Source: a virus. From it: a stretch of 64,000 nt of DNA. Every line of letters begins with the position of its first letter. Position 1 is the first letter of the stretch. This document shows, in pieces, positions 31,693 to 40,748 of this stretch. The stretch is taken from positions 124,001-188,000 of IMG/VR virus record IMGVR_UViG_3300035070_002626; one strand, given 5' to 3'. The notes under the pieces were generated by a model. That model saw only the letters and a program-made list of their open reading frames with translations. It was not told the origin of the DNA and did no database searches. The position numbers and the translations under genes were made by a program.

Positions 31693-33990
31693 TTAGATGG
31701 TGCAGCTTTCGCAATCTTCGTCATCAACTTCTGCAATTGCAAGTTCGCCCATCATTTTGTCAACATCAACTTCGCCCTGTCCGTCATTGGTGTTAAAATA
31801 ATACAATTGCTTGCCACCATATTTGTAAAACATTAATAGATGCTGCAACATCAAGCTCATTGGGATCTTTTCGTCTTCAAAGTGCACAGGATTATAACTT
31901 GTGTTTACGCTAATGCCCTGGTCAATGTACTTCTGTAGTACTGCCATAATCTTTAGGTAACCTTCGGGTGACTGTTGATCCCAAAGCAAATCATATTTGT
32001 TTTTCAAACGCTTGAACTCTGGTACAACTTGCTTGAGAACGCCGTGCTTTGATTGCTTCACACTAATCAATGAGCGTGGAGGTTCAATCCCGTTAGTTGC
32101 GTTTGCAATCTGCGCACTTGTTTCACTTGGCATAAGTGCCATTAGTGTGCTGTTACGGATGCCTGTTGCTTTAAGTTGCTCACGCAGTCCTGTCCAGTCC
32201 ATACGCTCAACATGTGGTACTAGTTCATCTAAGTCCTTCTTGTATGTTTGGTTAGGCGTAATACCGTGTCCATACTTTGTTTCCATGTTGCCACTTGGTG
32301 CGCCGAACTCTGTTGCTAGATCAGCACTTGCTTTGATTAAGTAGTAGGACCAGGCTTCTGCCCATTCATCTACAAGTGCAAGTCCTTCCGGTGTAATGTT
32401 TTGGTATGATAAGTCATTCTTAGCCAACCAATATGCAAAGTTAATAATGCCAACGCCTAGTGGACGGCGCTTCTCTGTGCTCAACTGTGCAGCTAGAATA
32501 GGATAGTTTTGGTAGCTTAGTAGTGCATCTAGTCCACGTACTGCTAGACGACACACACGCTCAAAGTCTGCTGGAGTACGAATGTTGCCCCAGTTAATTG
32601 CACTGAGTGTACATAAGCTGATTTCACCTTCTGGATCGTTTAGATCTTTGAGCGGCTTAGTTGGTAGATCAATCTCTGCACACAGGTTGCTCTGTTTGAT
32701 AGGCGCAACGTCAGGAAGAAATGCACCATGCTCGTTGGCGTTGTCTACATTCTGCAAGTAAATACGTCCTGTGTTCTTGCGCTCTTCCATAAACGAACCA
32801 AACAACTCGCTTGCTGGCAAAGTTTTCTTGCGCAGTCTTGTATTGCGCTCAGCACGTTCATATAGGTCGCGAAACTTGGCTTGATCTGCAAAGAAAGCAT
32901 CATACAATCCTGGCACATCTGCAGGCGAGAACAAAGTTATGTTGCCGCCAGTGATTAATCGCTCGTACATCAATTTATTAAACTGTACACCATAGTCCAT
33001 GTGGCGCACACGGTTTTCTTCTGTGCCTTTGTTGTTCTTCAGCACCAACATTTCTTCTGCTTCTAGATGCCAAATTGGATAATAGATAGTTGCTGCTCCG
33101 CCACGCACACCACCTTGACTACAACTCTTTACTGCACTTTGAAAATGCTTGTAAAAAGGAATAATGCCTGTGTGATAAGCGTCACCTTTGCGGATTGGGG
33201 AACCAATTGCACGGATACTTCCTCCACCAATACCAATACCTGCTTTTTGACTTACATATTTAACCACACTAGCGGCGGTAGCGTTAATGCTATCCAAACT
33301 ATCGTCAGTCTCAATAAGAACGCAGCTTGAGAACTGTCTTTGCGGAGTTCGTACGCCAGCCATAACAGGAGTAGGCAAACTAATATCGTGTAAACTAATG
33401 GCATCATAGTACTCCTTTACCCATCTTAGTCGTGTGTCAGTAGGGTAGTCTTGGAATAAACTTGCTGCAATAAGAATATAACACATTTGTGGAGTTTCAA
33501 ATATTTCTCCAGTTACTCTGTTTTGACATAGATACTTGCCACGCAACTGTTCCATAGCAACATATGTTAGGTTTTCGTCACGTTCGTGCCTGATAAACGT
33601 GTTGATTTTATCCCAATCGTCATCGGTATACTTAGTAATAAGTTCTGAATCGTAAAACCCTGCTTGTGTATTTTTGATTACCAATTCTTTTACATGACAT
33701 GGATCAAATCCCCCATACACTTCTTTGCGTAGTGCATAGTTTACAAGTCTGCCGCCAACATATTGATAGTTAGGAGTCTGCTCATTGATGAGATCTGCTG
33801 CGGCCTTGATAAGTGTTTCTTGAATTTCTTTACTAGTAATACCATTATAAAATTGTATTTGGCTTTTAAGTTCTACCTCGCTAGGACTAACTCCGGTGAT
33901 ATCTTCACATGCATAAAACACAACCTTGTGTAGTTTATCAATGTCTAGAAATTCTTTAGTACCGTCACGTTTTAAAACTTGAATGCTCAT
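31693..33990 (-). CDS. nrdA: Class Ia ribonucleotide reductase alpha subunit
   Basis: The 765-residue protein starts MSIQVLKRDGTKEFLD (ATG at 33990). It has an N-terminal ATP-cone (about 1-90), then the catalytic barrel with PTPVMAGVRTPQRQFSSCV. NLCAEIDLPTKP and LMALMPSETSAQIANATNGIEPP follow, and the redox tail CESC (Cys pair near the end) closes it. It converts NDPs to dNDPs with NrdB. All key motifs are intact and the size is normal. The gene is separated from nrdB by 70 bp containing a promoter. Confidence 0.96.
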   Translation of the reverse strand: MSIQVLKRDGTKEFLDIDKLHKVVFYACEDITGVSPSEVELKSQIQFYNGITSKEIQETLIKAAADLINEQTPNYQYVGGRLVNYALRKEVYGGFDPCHVKELVIKNTQAGFYDSELITKYTDDDWDKINTFIRHERDENLTYVAMEQLRGKYLCQNRVTGEIFETPQMCYILIAASLFQDYPTDTRLRWVKEYYDAISLHDISLPTPVMAGVRTPQRQFSSCVLIETDDSLDSINATAASVVKYVSQKAGIGIGGGSIRAIGSPIRKGDAYHTGIIPFYKHFQSAVKSCSQGGVRGGAATIYYPIWHLEAEEMLVLKNNKGTEENRVRHMDYGVQFNKLMYERLITGGNITLFSPADVPGLYDAFFADQAKFRDLYERAERNTRLRKKTLPASELFGSFMEERKNTGRIYLQNVDNANEHGAFLPDVAPIKQSNLCAEIDLPTKPLKDLNDPEGEISLCTLSAINWGNIRTPADFERVCRLAVRGLDALLSYQNYPILAAQLSTEKRRPLGVGIINFAYWLAKNDLSYQNITPEGLALVDEWAEAWSYYLIKASADLATEFGAPSGNMETKYGHGITPNQTYKKDLDELVPHVERMDWTGLREQLKATGIRNSTLMALMPSETSAQIANATNGIEPPRSLISVKQSKHGVLKQVVPEFKRLKNKYDLLWDQQSPEGYLKIMAVLQKYIDQGISVNTSYNPVHFEDEKIPMSLMLQHLLMFYKYGGKQLYYFNTNDGQGEVDVDKMMGELAIAEVDDEDCESCTI

Positions 33991-34003
33991 ATTAAATTTT
34001 TCC

Positions 34004-34438
34004 TTATCGTATGTTGTGTGCAAACATGGCAGAATCCATGCTACTGTGTATATTCGTTTGTTCTACTGAACTGATATTTAACACTCGAGACACATCCCAA
34101 TTCAATATATATTTCCCTTGGTTGACCGACACTATATAAGAACCATCTGTTGTTTCTTGTATGCACAAGTCATTGATATTCTTGTTGTCTAGCATTAGGA
34201 TAGTGTAACTGATGCCTAGACATTTTGCAAGTTCGCAGTATATATCATCAGCAAGCAAGTCCCAAGGATTTGGCCATTCTTGCGGCAATGTCCAATGTAA
34301 GTATCGTAATTTAGTTGGGCATTTCTGCCACCAAGTATGTATTAAAGAAATCACTATGTCGAGATTTTCTTCGTGTTTGCATTGTTCGCGGAGGAGATTC
34401 CATGCGATTAGTTGCTGCTCAGGACGGTGTTCCCACAT
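34004..34438 (-). CDS. Hypothetical protein (144 aa)
   Basis: A soluble Trp-rich protein (MWEHRPEQQLIAWNLLREQC...) with no motif I can name. It lies between the tailspike and nrdA on the same strand with gaps of 5 and 13 bp, so it is co-transcribed from the tailspike promoter. It could be a chaperone for the tailspike or a regulator. The function is unknown. Confidence 0.6.
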   Translation of the reverse strand: MWEHRPEQQLIAWNLLREQCKHEENLDIVISLIHTWWQKCPTKLRYLHWTLPQEWPNPWDLLADDIYCELAKCLGISYTILMLDNKNINDLCIQETTDGSYIVSVNQGKYILNWDVSRVLNISSVEQTNIHSSMDSAMFAHNIR

Positions 34439-34443
34439 GTATT

Positions 34444-36024
34444 TTAAGTGCCAAGATGCTCGAGTGAATATTTAAATGTGCCAGAGGCAGTTGATGTGTA
34501 GCGTACACTAATTGTACTACCACTTTGTATTACGTCAAGCACAATCGCACTTGGATTGTCTTCGGTGTATTCGTCAACGTAACTTAGTGTGCCTGCGCTA
34601 TCGTCACTGTCTTGTGCTACAACTCTAAGAGAGCCAAAACGTATAACATTAGTCAGCGGGTCTTTGAATTGGTACATACAATCAAACGCAGCGGCATCTT
34701 CTGTGGTAACAGTAAAGATTACAGTTGGCGATCCTTGTACAGTAAGTTCTGTACTCACTCCGGCAAGCTTATGATATGTACCAAATTCAATCTCTTCGCC
34801 ATTAACAAGAGCATAACATGCTTTATTGTTTAAATCAATTCTTGCTTGTGTTAGTGCATCAGCATCACTGCGATCAAACATGTCACCGACACTAACGTTG
34901 TTATCACCATTGATATCAATAACAGTTGATGCTGGATTTCCTGCACCTAAAAAATCGTTAGCAACATCAAGAAAAATATTGTACGCACTAACGTTTTGAG
35001 ATACTGCACCAATGATAATACCTTCTTTAGCAACATCATCAAACAAGTTTTGCACAATTCGTACACCTTGCGGGCCACCATTTACTGGGGTACCGTCGCC
35101 AAGCAATACTCCTTGGTACAATGTGTTAAACCGCGAGTTTTGCACAGTTACACCTTGGATATTTTCGTCAGTGTTAAGCCCGTAAGTTAGCCCAGTGAAC
35201 TTACAATTGTTAAACTCGATTTGTTTTGTTGTATTTGCAACTGTGCCGTCGAAGCGCACGGCAGCAATGTTAGCACTTGCATTAGTTAATGTTGCTTGTA
35301 CCAATGGGCCAATAAAATTAACATTATTAAATGAAACTTGCTCTGCACGATCAACTAAAACTAGATCAACACTATCAACGCTCTTGAATGTCATTCCTGA
35401 AATTTCAATGTTACTCGGTGGTGTAGCACCGTTGTTGCCAATATTAACTCCAGTTTGTTGCAAACTATCAGCTGTGCGCATAACATAAGTGCTGCCGCCG
35501 TTCATCTCAATTGTTGAACTGTTGCTGCCTTCGCCGTACAATTGTGCAAATGGCGGAACATTAATTGTAGAGGTTACTTTGTAAGTGCCTGCTGGAAAAA
35601 ACAAACTGCGGCGCACTGTTGTGTTTGTTTCTCTACAAAACAATTGATATAACGCCCTATTAATAGCAGCGGTATCATCAGTTACACCGTCTCCAGTTGC
35701 ACCAAAGTCAAGCACACTTGCATAGTTGTCCAGTTTTGCTTGTATAGTTTGTGTTACTGCATCATCCGCACTGGCACCAGTTTGCACTGTGTATCCTGCA
35801 TGCTGACCTTTGTACACGTAGCTAGTTGCAAGGTTTAAAATATCACTGTACTGTGTGAGAATTTCAGTGTTACCGACTGTAGGAGCACCTTCAGCAACAG
35901 TGCCATTGCCAATATAAAGCTGGCGGCTATCAATTACCCAGCCAAACTCTGCGCCTGCTAATTGAGGTAAATTTTCACTAAGACCTTTACGGTTTGTAAT
36001 GCGTGATACTTGAACTATTGCCAT
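34444..36024 (-). CDS. Beta-helix tailspike (pectate-lyase-3-like)
   Basis: A 526-residue protein. The N-terminus (AQLAGAEFGWVIDSRQLYIGNGT, about 22-45) resembles the virion-binding start of many marine phage fibres and the Mtd N-terminal domain. Residues about 105-165 (VLDFGATGDGVTDDTAAINRAL, then FFPAGTYKVTSTI) are the classic start of a right-handed parallel beta-helix of pectate-lyase type. A beta-sandwich-like C-terminus follows. It is probably the receptor-binding tailspike. A late-type motif precedes it with a CGGAG ribosome site. Confidence 0.85.
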   Translation of the reverse strand: MAIVQVSRITNRKGLSENLPQLAGAEFGWVIDSRQLYIGNGTVAEGAPTVGNTEILTQYSDILNLATSYVYKGQHAGYTVQTGASADDAVTQTIQAKLDNYASVLDFGATGDGVTDDTAAINRALYQLFCRETNTTVRRSLFFPAGTYKVTSTINVPPFAQLYGEGSNSSTIEMNGGSTYVMRTADSLQQTGVNIGNNGATPPSNIEISGMTFKSVDSVDLVLVDRAEQVSFNNVNFIGPLVQATLTNASANIAAVRFDGTVANTTKQIEFNNCKFTGLTYGLNTDENIQGVTVQNSRFNTLYQGVLLGDGTPVNGGPQGVRIVQNLFDDVAKEGIIIGAVSQNVSAYNIFLDVANDFLGAGNPASTVIDINGDNNVSVGDMFDRSDADALTQARIDLNNKACYALVNGEEIEFGTYHKLAGVSTELTVQGSPTVIFTVTTEDAAAFDCMYQFKDPLTNVIRFGSLRVVAQDSDDSAGTLSYVDEYTEDNPSAIVLDVIQSGSTISVRYTSTASGTFKYSLEHLGT

Positions 36025-36051
36025 ATTGTGTTAAACTCCGGAATCTAAGTG

Positions 36052-36058
36052 TATTTAC
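36052..36058 (-). promoter_or_regulatory. Late promoter-like GTAAATA
   Basis: GTAAATAC lies about 28 nt before the tailspike ATG. It matches six of seven core positions. Confidence 0.45.
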
Positions 36059-36063
36059 CTATA

Positions 36064-36768
36064 CTATGCATGTTTCTCGTAATATGCATATACCCTGTTG
36101 TACCATTCGTTGCGCCATTCATCATATTCATCTGGCCATACATCAAATTGCTGATATGTTTCGCCGCCTAAGATCATGCCGTCATCACCGCGACTACACA
36201 TAAAGATATGCCCTTCGCGAATGTTTGTGCCGTAAATTTCGTTGTGTGCTTCTGCGTATGCTACTAGCTGTAAGAAGTAGTTCTGTACATACTCTAGCTT
36301 TTTAGGTTTGTTGGTCTGTTTAAAGTCCATAATGCACGGCTGTCCTTTGTACTGGCCTACTAGGTCAGTTGTGCCTGCGTACATCTGCGGAACATAAAGT
36401 GCAACCTCGCTACCCCAAATTTCATCAACATCTACCAGAGCATTGTCACGTACTTGTGTTGCCATTGCATGTGCTTTTTTAGCAAACGGATTACTACCCG
36501 GAGTAGGCCATTCGCCAAACTCAACATAGTCCTCAAGATACTTGTGCATACGTGTGCCAACGCCAGCAGCTTCAGTTACAACTTCCTGTGCTTTCTTCTC
36601 GCCCACACGTTTTCGCCAGGCAACAAGACCAGACTTATCGCTTGTAGCATCAAGAATAGTCGTAACACTTGCAACAGCACCGCCATCAGGTGTCATGTAC
36701 TTGCGTTTACCATCTATCTGTTTACGGGAAATGGGTGTATAATCGTACTTGGGTTTAATTAATGTCAT
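36064..36768 (-). CDS. PD-(D/E)XK nuclease, MGME1/RecB-like
   Basis: The 234-residue protein has the RecB-type nuclease order: GTRMHKYLE (His75), AGTTDLVG (Asp135), IMDFKQT (Asp148, Lys150) and QLVAYA (Gln167). It is similar in size and order to the mitochondrial MGME1-type ssDNA exonucleases and to phage recombination exonucleases. It likely processes ends during replication or recombination. Its ATG follows the promoter -10 by only 6 nt with no Shine-Dalgarno. Confidence 0.85.
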   Translation of the reverse strand: MTLIKPKYDYTPISRKQIDGKRKYMTPDGGAVASVTTILDATSDKSGLVAWRKRVGEKKAQEVVTEAAGVGTRMHKYLEDYVEFGEWPTPGSNPFAKKAHAMATQVRDNALVDVDEIWGSEVALYVPQMYAGTTDLVGQYKGQPCIMDFKQTNKPKKLEYVQNYFLQLVAYAEAHNEIYGTNIREGHIFMCSRGDDGMILGGETYQQFDVWPDEYDEWRNEWYNRVYAYYEKHA

Positions 36769-36774
36769 ACTACT

Positions 36775-36803
36775 AATGTAGCATACTATTAATTGCTTGT
36801 CAA
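36775..36803 (-). promoter_or_regulatory. Early promoter, predicted leaderless
   Basis: TTGACA (36803-36798), 17-bp spacer ending TATGC, TACATT (36780-36775). The nuclease ATG starts 7 nt downstream of the -10. Confidence 0.65.
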
Positions 36804-37144
36804 GTTAAATCGTTGGCCGAATCAGCCATATCTGCAACTGTGTCTCTTGCTTGATCAACTGTCATAGTATCGTCAACTTCTATGTTAGCACCGCCGCTGA
36901 GTATAACTTCATCGTCAGTTACATTAACGATAACATTTTTCAACGGATCATGCCCTGCCAAGTTGCGAAGTTGTTTATCGGTTATGGCTACACCCATGTT
37001 GTGTGCCATGCTTAAAAAAGCATCAATGGGCACTGCTTTTTCACTGTCAGCGTCATCAGTTCGTCCCAGCAAGTATTCAGCAAGTGCCATAAGTTCCTGG
37101 GGCGATGGGTGGTCAACTGATTCTCTGAACTCGCGAAATCGCAT
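36800..37144 (-). CDS. Hypothetical acidic protein (114 aa)
   Basis: A soluble, acidic protein starting MRFREFRESVDHPSPQELMALAEYLL. The MRFxEF start recalls other short proteins in the T4-like assembly region. A two-part fold is likely, helical then beta (VIVNVTDDEVILSGGANIEVDD). It starts 1 bp after the end of the neighbouring gene, so it is co-translated with it. Confidence 0.6.
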   Translation of the reverse strand: MRFREFRESVDHPSPQELMALAEYLLGRTDDADSEKAVPIDAFLSMAHNMGVAITDKQLRNLAGHDPLKNVIVNVTDDEVILSGGANIEVDDTMTVDQARDTVADMADSANDLT

Positions 37145-37145
37145 A

Positions 37146-38198
37146 TTATCTACGAGCTCTTCCTAGACTGCCCATTTCTGGTTCTTCAACATCAACGTCT
37201 ATGTCTACATCAACATCGTCAACTTCAGCATCTACATCCATATCTGCATCAAAGCCAACTTCTTCTTCGGCACCGGGGACTACTGGTTCTTGACCAGTAA
37301 GTGTGCCTTGTGCACTTTCAACACCAAGTTTAGCAGCTTGTACTGCATCAACTAGTGCAGCTAGTGCTGCACTGGCTTCGTTGTTAAATGCTTGTGCTTC
37401 ATTTGTACCAACTGTGCTTGCAATACTAGTGCTCAACGCAGGCAAATCTTTAAATTGCATAGCAGTCACATCTTCTAGCATGCTTTGCATTCTGTCGACC
37501 ATATCCTGTGCAGCTAAAACAACTTGAGCTTGCTGTACTTCGTCTTCAGTTAAGTAACGACCATCCATTGTTACTGTGGTTCCTTCGTTGCGTAGCTTGT
37601 TTAGCACGGCGCCAGCAACACGCTGTCCTGCTGCTTTTGATCCATACTTCTTAGCAGCATTTTTAGCAATTTTAGCAAAATTCTTACCTGGTTTACCAAT
37701 GTCTTTGCCAGCGGCTGCCTTTTTAGCAGAGTAGTCATCTTTGGCTTCGGTTGTAGCAAGCATGCCCGCTAGCTGATCAGCTACTGCCTTGTCTGGACCA
37801 GCAACGGCTGTGCCTGCTAGTGCTTTTGTTAGCGATTGAGGATTTGTATTAAGTTTTTTAGCAAGTGCATTTTGTTCTGCTGGACTGATTGTTTGTTGAC
37901 TTTTGATTTTATCTAAGCTTTGCTTGACCATTGGATCTGCCATAGTGTTTTCGTCCATTGACAATCTGGCACTAAGTCCACGTTCCATGACCAGTAGTTT
38001 TAAGTACCCGGCATCTTTTTCACTAGTGTGCAACTTGCTGGTATTACGGTGCTCGCTCATTAAACTGCGAACTTTTTTCAGCATGCCTTTGGCTTTTTCT
38101 GGAGCCAATGTAGTGAAGTCAACTTTGTTGTGAAAATAACTTTCCATAACTTTTTGTGACTGTTTAGTTTGTGACGATTCCAGGTCAAATAGTTTCAT
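37146..38198 (-). CDS. Putative virion assembly or internal head protein
   Basis: A 350-residue, Ala/Lys/Gln-rich helical protein (MKLFDLESSQTKQSQKVMESYF). Its very acidic, low-complexity end consists of alternating Asp/Val/Glu (DVDIDVDVEEPEMG). Helical proteins with charged repetitive ends are typical of scaffold or core proteins. ATG at 38198 with AAAGGAT upstream is preferred to the longer frame. A GCTAAATA motif in the preceding gene would start its transcript. No family is certain. Confidence 0.6.
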   Translation of the reverse strand: MKLFDLESSQTKQSQKVMESYFHNKVDFTTLAPEKAKGMLKKVRSLMSEHRNTSKLHTSEKDAGYLKLLVMERGLSARLSMDENTMADPMVKQSLDKIKSQQTISPAEQNALAKKLNTNPQSLTKALAGTAVAGPDKAVADQLAGMLATTEAKDDYSAKKAAAGKDIGKPGKNFAKIAKNAAKKYGSKAAGQRVAGAVLNKLRNEGTTVTMDGRYLTEDEVQQAQVVLAAQDMVDRMQSMLEDVTAMQFKDLPALSTSIASTVGTNEAQAFNNEASAALAALVDAVQAAKLGVESAQGTLTGQEPVVPGAEEEVGFDADMDVDAEVDDVDVDIDVDVEEPEMGSLGRARR

Positions 38199-38679
38199 TA
38201 TCAAATCCTTTTTGCTGACAGTATTTAGCAATGTTTATATATTTATCAATGTATTTCTGTAATATGTGATAACGATTCTTAGTATCATCTAACCTGTCAA
38301 TTGTGATATTTCTTTGTGTTTCGGTGATTTTACTACTGTTGATAAAACAGCGATAGTGCATCATTTCGCTTTGACGTCTAACTAATTCGTTTTCATGTTT
38401 AATTAATTGCTGCGCATCTGTTAATTTGCAATTTTTATCGTAAATGCACCAGGCAAGTGCAATTCTACTCGAGCTCACTGTTGTGATCAATTGGTTCTTT
38501 TTATAAATGTTGTATGAATGATTTTCTGTTTTAACAATTTGATAGTACTTGAATGCAGAAATACTATCACCACTTCTGGTAATAGCATTGTTGTTTTCTA
38601 ATAAATTTTCTTTTAAAATATCTGTTAATTTATTAACAGCTTTAGTTATGTACCGATGACGTATGTTATCAATAACCAT
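38185..38679 (-). CDS. Hypothetical helical protein (164 aa)
   Basis: A basic, Asn/Lys/Ile-rich protein, mostly helical (YITKAVNKLTDILKENLLENNNA...). A central segment (SIDAFKYYQIV, YNIYKKNQLITTV) looks beta-rich. Similar proteins near the scaffold-like gene are known to me from marine T4-like phages only as unknowns. It overlaps genes on both sides. Confidence 0.6.
   Translation of the reverse strand: MVIDNIRHRYITKAVNKLTDILKENLLENNNAITRSGDSISAFKYYQIVKTENHSYNIYKKNQLITTVSSSRIALAWCIYDKNCKLTDAQQLIKHENELVRRQSEMMHYRCFINSSKITETQRNITIDRLDDTKNRYHILQKYIDKYINIAKYCQQKGFDNETI
38222..38229 (-). promoter_or_regulatory. Late promoter motif GCTAAATA
   Basis: GCTAAATAC lies inside the 164-aa gene, 24 nt before the ATG at 38198. 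Confidence 0.4.
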
Positions 38680-38912
38680 CCGACTACTCCAATGAGAGTT
38701 GCAATTATACCAGCTCCCCAGCTGATTAGTTGGTCATTGCGGCGTTGGGTCATCGCTGCTACCATATCGTGCACTTCCTTGATCAACATCTCGAGTTGAT
38801 CAACTTTACTATTTACCGAAATGATCTGATGAGACATTAATTTATATCTCTCAGCACATAAGTCGACGTGCGCTTCTAAGCTTTTCTTTTCAATGGGAGT
38901 AGTGTCATTCAT
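38646..38912 (-). CDS. Small tail-anchored membrane protein (88 aa)
   Basis: A charged helical N-terminal part with coiled-coil character (HQIISVNSKVDQLEMLIKEV) and a C-terminal transmembrane helix (residues 64-86, SWGAGIIATLIGVVGWLLI). The N-out/C-in or tail-anchored plan resembles hemolysin XhlA-like or lysis accessory proteins. It follows a late motif with a GAGGC ribosome site and overlaps the next gene by 34 nt. Confidence 0.6.
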   Translation of the reverse strand: MNDTTPIEKKSLEAHVDLCAERYKLMSHQIISVNSKVDQLEMLIKEVHDMVAAMTQRRNDQLISWGAGIIATLIGVVGWLLITYVIGT

Positions 38913-38940
38913 AGTAGCCTCTAATATATTTTGTTGTAAA

Positions 38941-38948
38941 TATTTATC
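38941..38948 (-). promoter_or_regulatory. Late promoter GATAAATA
   Basis: GATAAATA lies about 29 nt upstream of the 88-aa membrane protein ATG. Confidence 0.6.
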
Positions 38949-38957
38949 AATTACAAG

Positions 38958-39401
38958 TTATTTTAAAGTTACCACTTTGAATTTAATATTAGATTTAGCG
39001 CCGTGTGTAATCAAGTAAGGAAATAAAAATCCTTCTTTATAGTGTTCTGTAAGCCCTACTATCATTGGAACACCGTGCATGTCGTTTTTTAGTAAGCCAA
39101 GTTCATCTTCACCGTCGTCGAATATACCAAGTTGTTCAACACAAAACGAAAGTTTCCAGTATTTGCTTTTCCCTAGAGTGGTACAAACTGGATATGTGAT
39201 GTCAATTGCTTGTGTTTTTAGTCCAACACACTGCAATATGGTTTCCCAATTGCGTTGTTGATTTCTACTGAAATTCCACTCATCAATTGTACTAATAGAT
39301 GTACCGACTTTGTTTATAATAGGTGTATCTTGTAGTTTTCGATGACTTGTTGTGCCGGTGCAAGTGCAGTCAAATACTGTTACTATTTCAATTAATTGCA
39401 T
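38958..39401 (-). CDS. Hypothetical protein (147 aa)
   Basis: Starts at ATG 39401 (a TTG two codons upstream is the alternative). The soluble, beta-rich protein (MQLIEIVTVFDCTCTGTTSHRKL) has no known motif. It lies directly downstream of a strong terminator, and no promoter of either class is clear in the 40-bp gap, so readthrough may supply it. Confidence 0.55.
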   Translation of the reverse strand: MQLIEIVTVFDCTCTGTTSHRKLQDTPIINKVGTSISTIDEWNFSRNQQRNWETILQCVGLKTQAIDITYPVCTTLGKSKYWKLSFCVEQLGIFDDGEDELGLLKNDMHGVPMIVGLTEHYKEGFLFPYLITHGAKSNIKFKVVTLK

Positions 39402-39444
39402 GTCCAAAGTCCAATACTACAAGCTGGTAATATTACTTAGCCAC

Positions 39445-39476
39445 AAAAAAACCCTAGTTACAAAAACCAGGGTTTT
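39445..39476 (-). terminator. Rho-independent terminator
   Basis: Minus-strand AAAACCCT and AGGGTTTT form an 8-bp stem, extendable through a G-U pair and GTT/AAC to 12 bp with a 5-nt loop. A run of seven Ts follows. It ends the 85-aa small virion gene. Confidence 0.85.
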
Positions 39477-39500
39477 AATGAATAAACTTAAATTAAGTTA

Positions 39501-39758
39501 TTATGCAGATGGGTTAGCGAATGTTGCTACTAGTGAGATACCAGTGACTGCTTCTGCGCCACCCGGGCCGCCTTGTACAGCAACGTGGTTGCCGTCTGCA
39601 ACACCTTCAACAGCGGCAATTGTGCCACCATATGTTGTTGTGATTGCTGTGCAAGCGGCTGCTACTGTGATATCTCCAGTTGCTACTGCATAGATGTAAG
39701 TTGTTGGACCAAGACCTTGGCCTTGCTTAACTGTTGCGTTTGTTGAAATTTCAGCCAT
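39501..39758 (-). CDS. Small Ala/Gly/Thr-rich protein, probable abundant virion component
   Basis: An 85-residue protein (MAEISTNATVKQGQGLGPTTY) dominated by Ala, Thr, Val and Gly in beta-strand-like alternation, with almost no basic residues. The start is the ATG at 39758, with AGGAG upstream. It has its own late motif and its own strong terminator, a single-gene unit suggesting high expression. A head decoration or fibre-type protein is likely. Confidence 0.6.
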   Translation of the reverse strand: MAEISTNATVKQGQGLGPTTYIYAVATGDITVAAACTAITTTYGGTIAAVEGVADGNHVAVQGGPGGAEAVTGISLVATFANPSA

Positions 39759-39803
39759 TTTATTTCTCCTAAATAATGGTTGGAACAATACTGTCCCTAC
39801 TTT

Positions 39804-39810
39804 TATTTAG
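39804..39810 (-). promoter_or_regulatory. Late promoter motif CTAAATA
   Basis: CTAAATAAAAG lies 46 nt before the ATG at 39758, with a 40-nt leader carrying TTTAGGAG. Confidence 0.45.
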
Positions 39811-39815
39811 CACGT

Positions 39816-40748
39816 TTACGAGATATCGAGTGTTCTCAGTCTTTCATAGCTTTCGTTCTGAAATCCACGTTCACGCATTTGTAGCATGAGTCGATCTACA
39901 ATAACTTTCCTGTCCTGCGGCTTTGTACGATCCCAATTTCCAATTTGTCTACGCATTTGTATCAGTGGAGCTGGTAGATAATCTTGCATTTCTCGTTGTA
40001 ACATCAACATCAAATAATTATAATCGCCAGCATTATATTTGTTTTTTGCTATTGCTCTTAGATTACGCTTTAACCGCAACTCTGGCACACTCACTTGCAC
40101 ATCTTGTACAATTTGATCGTCGAAGCGGTCTGGGTCAACCATAATAGTTAACACATTGTAAAGGTCTGGCTGGCTGGTACGAAACCCATCAAAGTTTTGT
40201 AATCTCATAATTTGTGCAGCTTGTTGTGCTGCATAAGTAGGGTCGCTTTGTGCAAAAATCTGCAATGCCAATAACTGTTCGAACATCAGTTCAGCAACCT
40301 TGCTCATTTTAAGACCAGTTAGTTGCTTCATTTGTCGCCACATGCGACTTTCACTGAGCTCGTGAAATATGCTTGTCTGCTCAACTGCAAATTCTTTGTT
40401 AGGAGTCTTGAAATCTTTTTTACGCATCACAGTTTTAGCAATCAAATCTAGTTCTTGGTTTGCACTATCCCACACAAGTGCAAACGGCACATTAATATCC
40501 GATGATAAATCTTTCAGCACCGCTTGTGCATCTGGTCCTAGTTGTGCAATCGGCTTGGCATACTTTTGAAATTCTTTTTTAAATAGTATTGCCAGCTCTT
40601 GTATTGTGATTTGCCGCACGTTGCGTTCATCATTTACACGATCTAGAAAGTGTCTTGTAAACTCAACATCGATTCCTACTTGGGCAAACACTTTATCAAG
40701 TGCTTTTTCTAGTGCATCAAGTTGTATTTGTGTTACTGGCTGATCCAT
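39816..40748 (-). CDS. Conserved phage protein, possible RelE/Barnase-like N-domain
   Basis: A 310-residue protein. Its first 125 residues (VGIDVEFTRHFLDRVNDERNVRQITIQEL...DLIAKTVMRKKDF) have the His-x-x-x-Arg and K-T-x-M-R pattern of phage-borne RelE/Barnase/EndoU-like domains. The rest is helical, Gln/Arg/Met-rich and perhaps structural. It follows the nucleotidyltransferase-like gene with a TAATG overlap. Toxin-like RNase activity is only a possibility. I recall the N-domain as conserved in marine T4-like phages. Confidence 0.6.
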   Translation of the reverse strand: MDQPVTQIQLDALEKALDKVFAQVGIDVEFTRHFLDRVNDERNVRQITIQELAILFKKEFQKYAKPIAQLGPDAQAVLKDLSSDINVPFALVWDSANQELDLIAKTVMRKKDFKTPNKEFAVEQTSIFHELSESRMWRQMKQLTGLKMSKVAELMFEQLLALQIFAQSDPTYAAQQAAQIMRLQNFDGFRTSQPDLYNVLTIMVDPDRFDDQIVQDVQVSVPELRLKRNLRAIAKNKYNAGDYNYLMLMLQREMQDYLPAPLIQMRRQIGNWDRTKPQDRKVIVDRLMLQMRERGFQNESYERLRTLDIS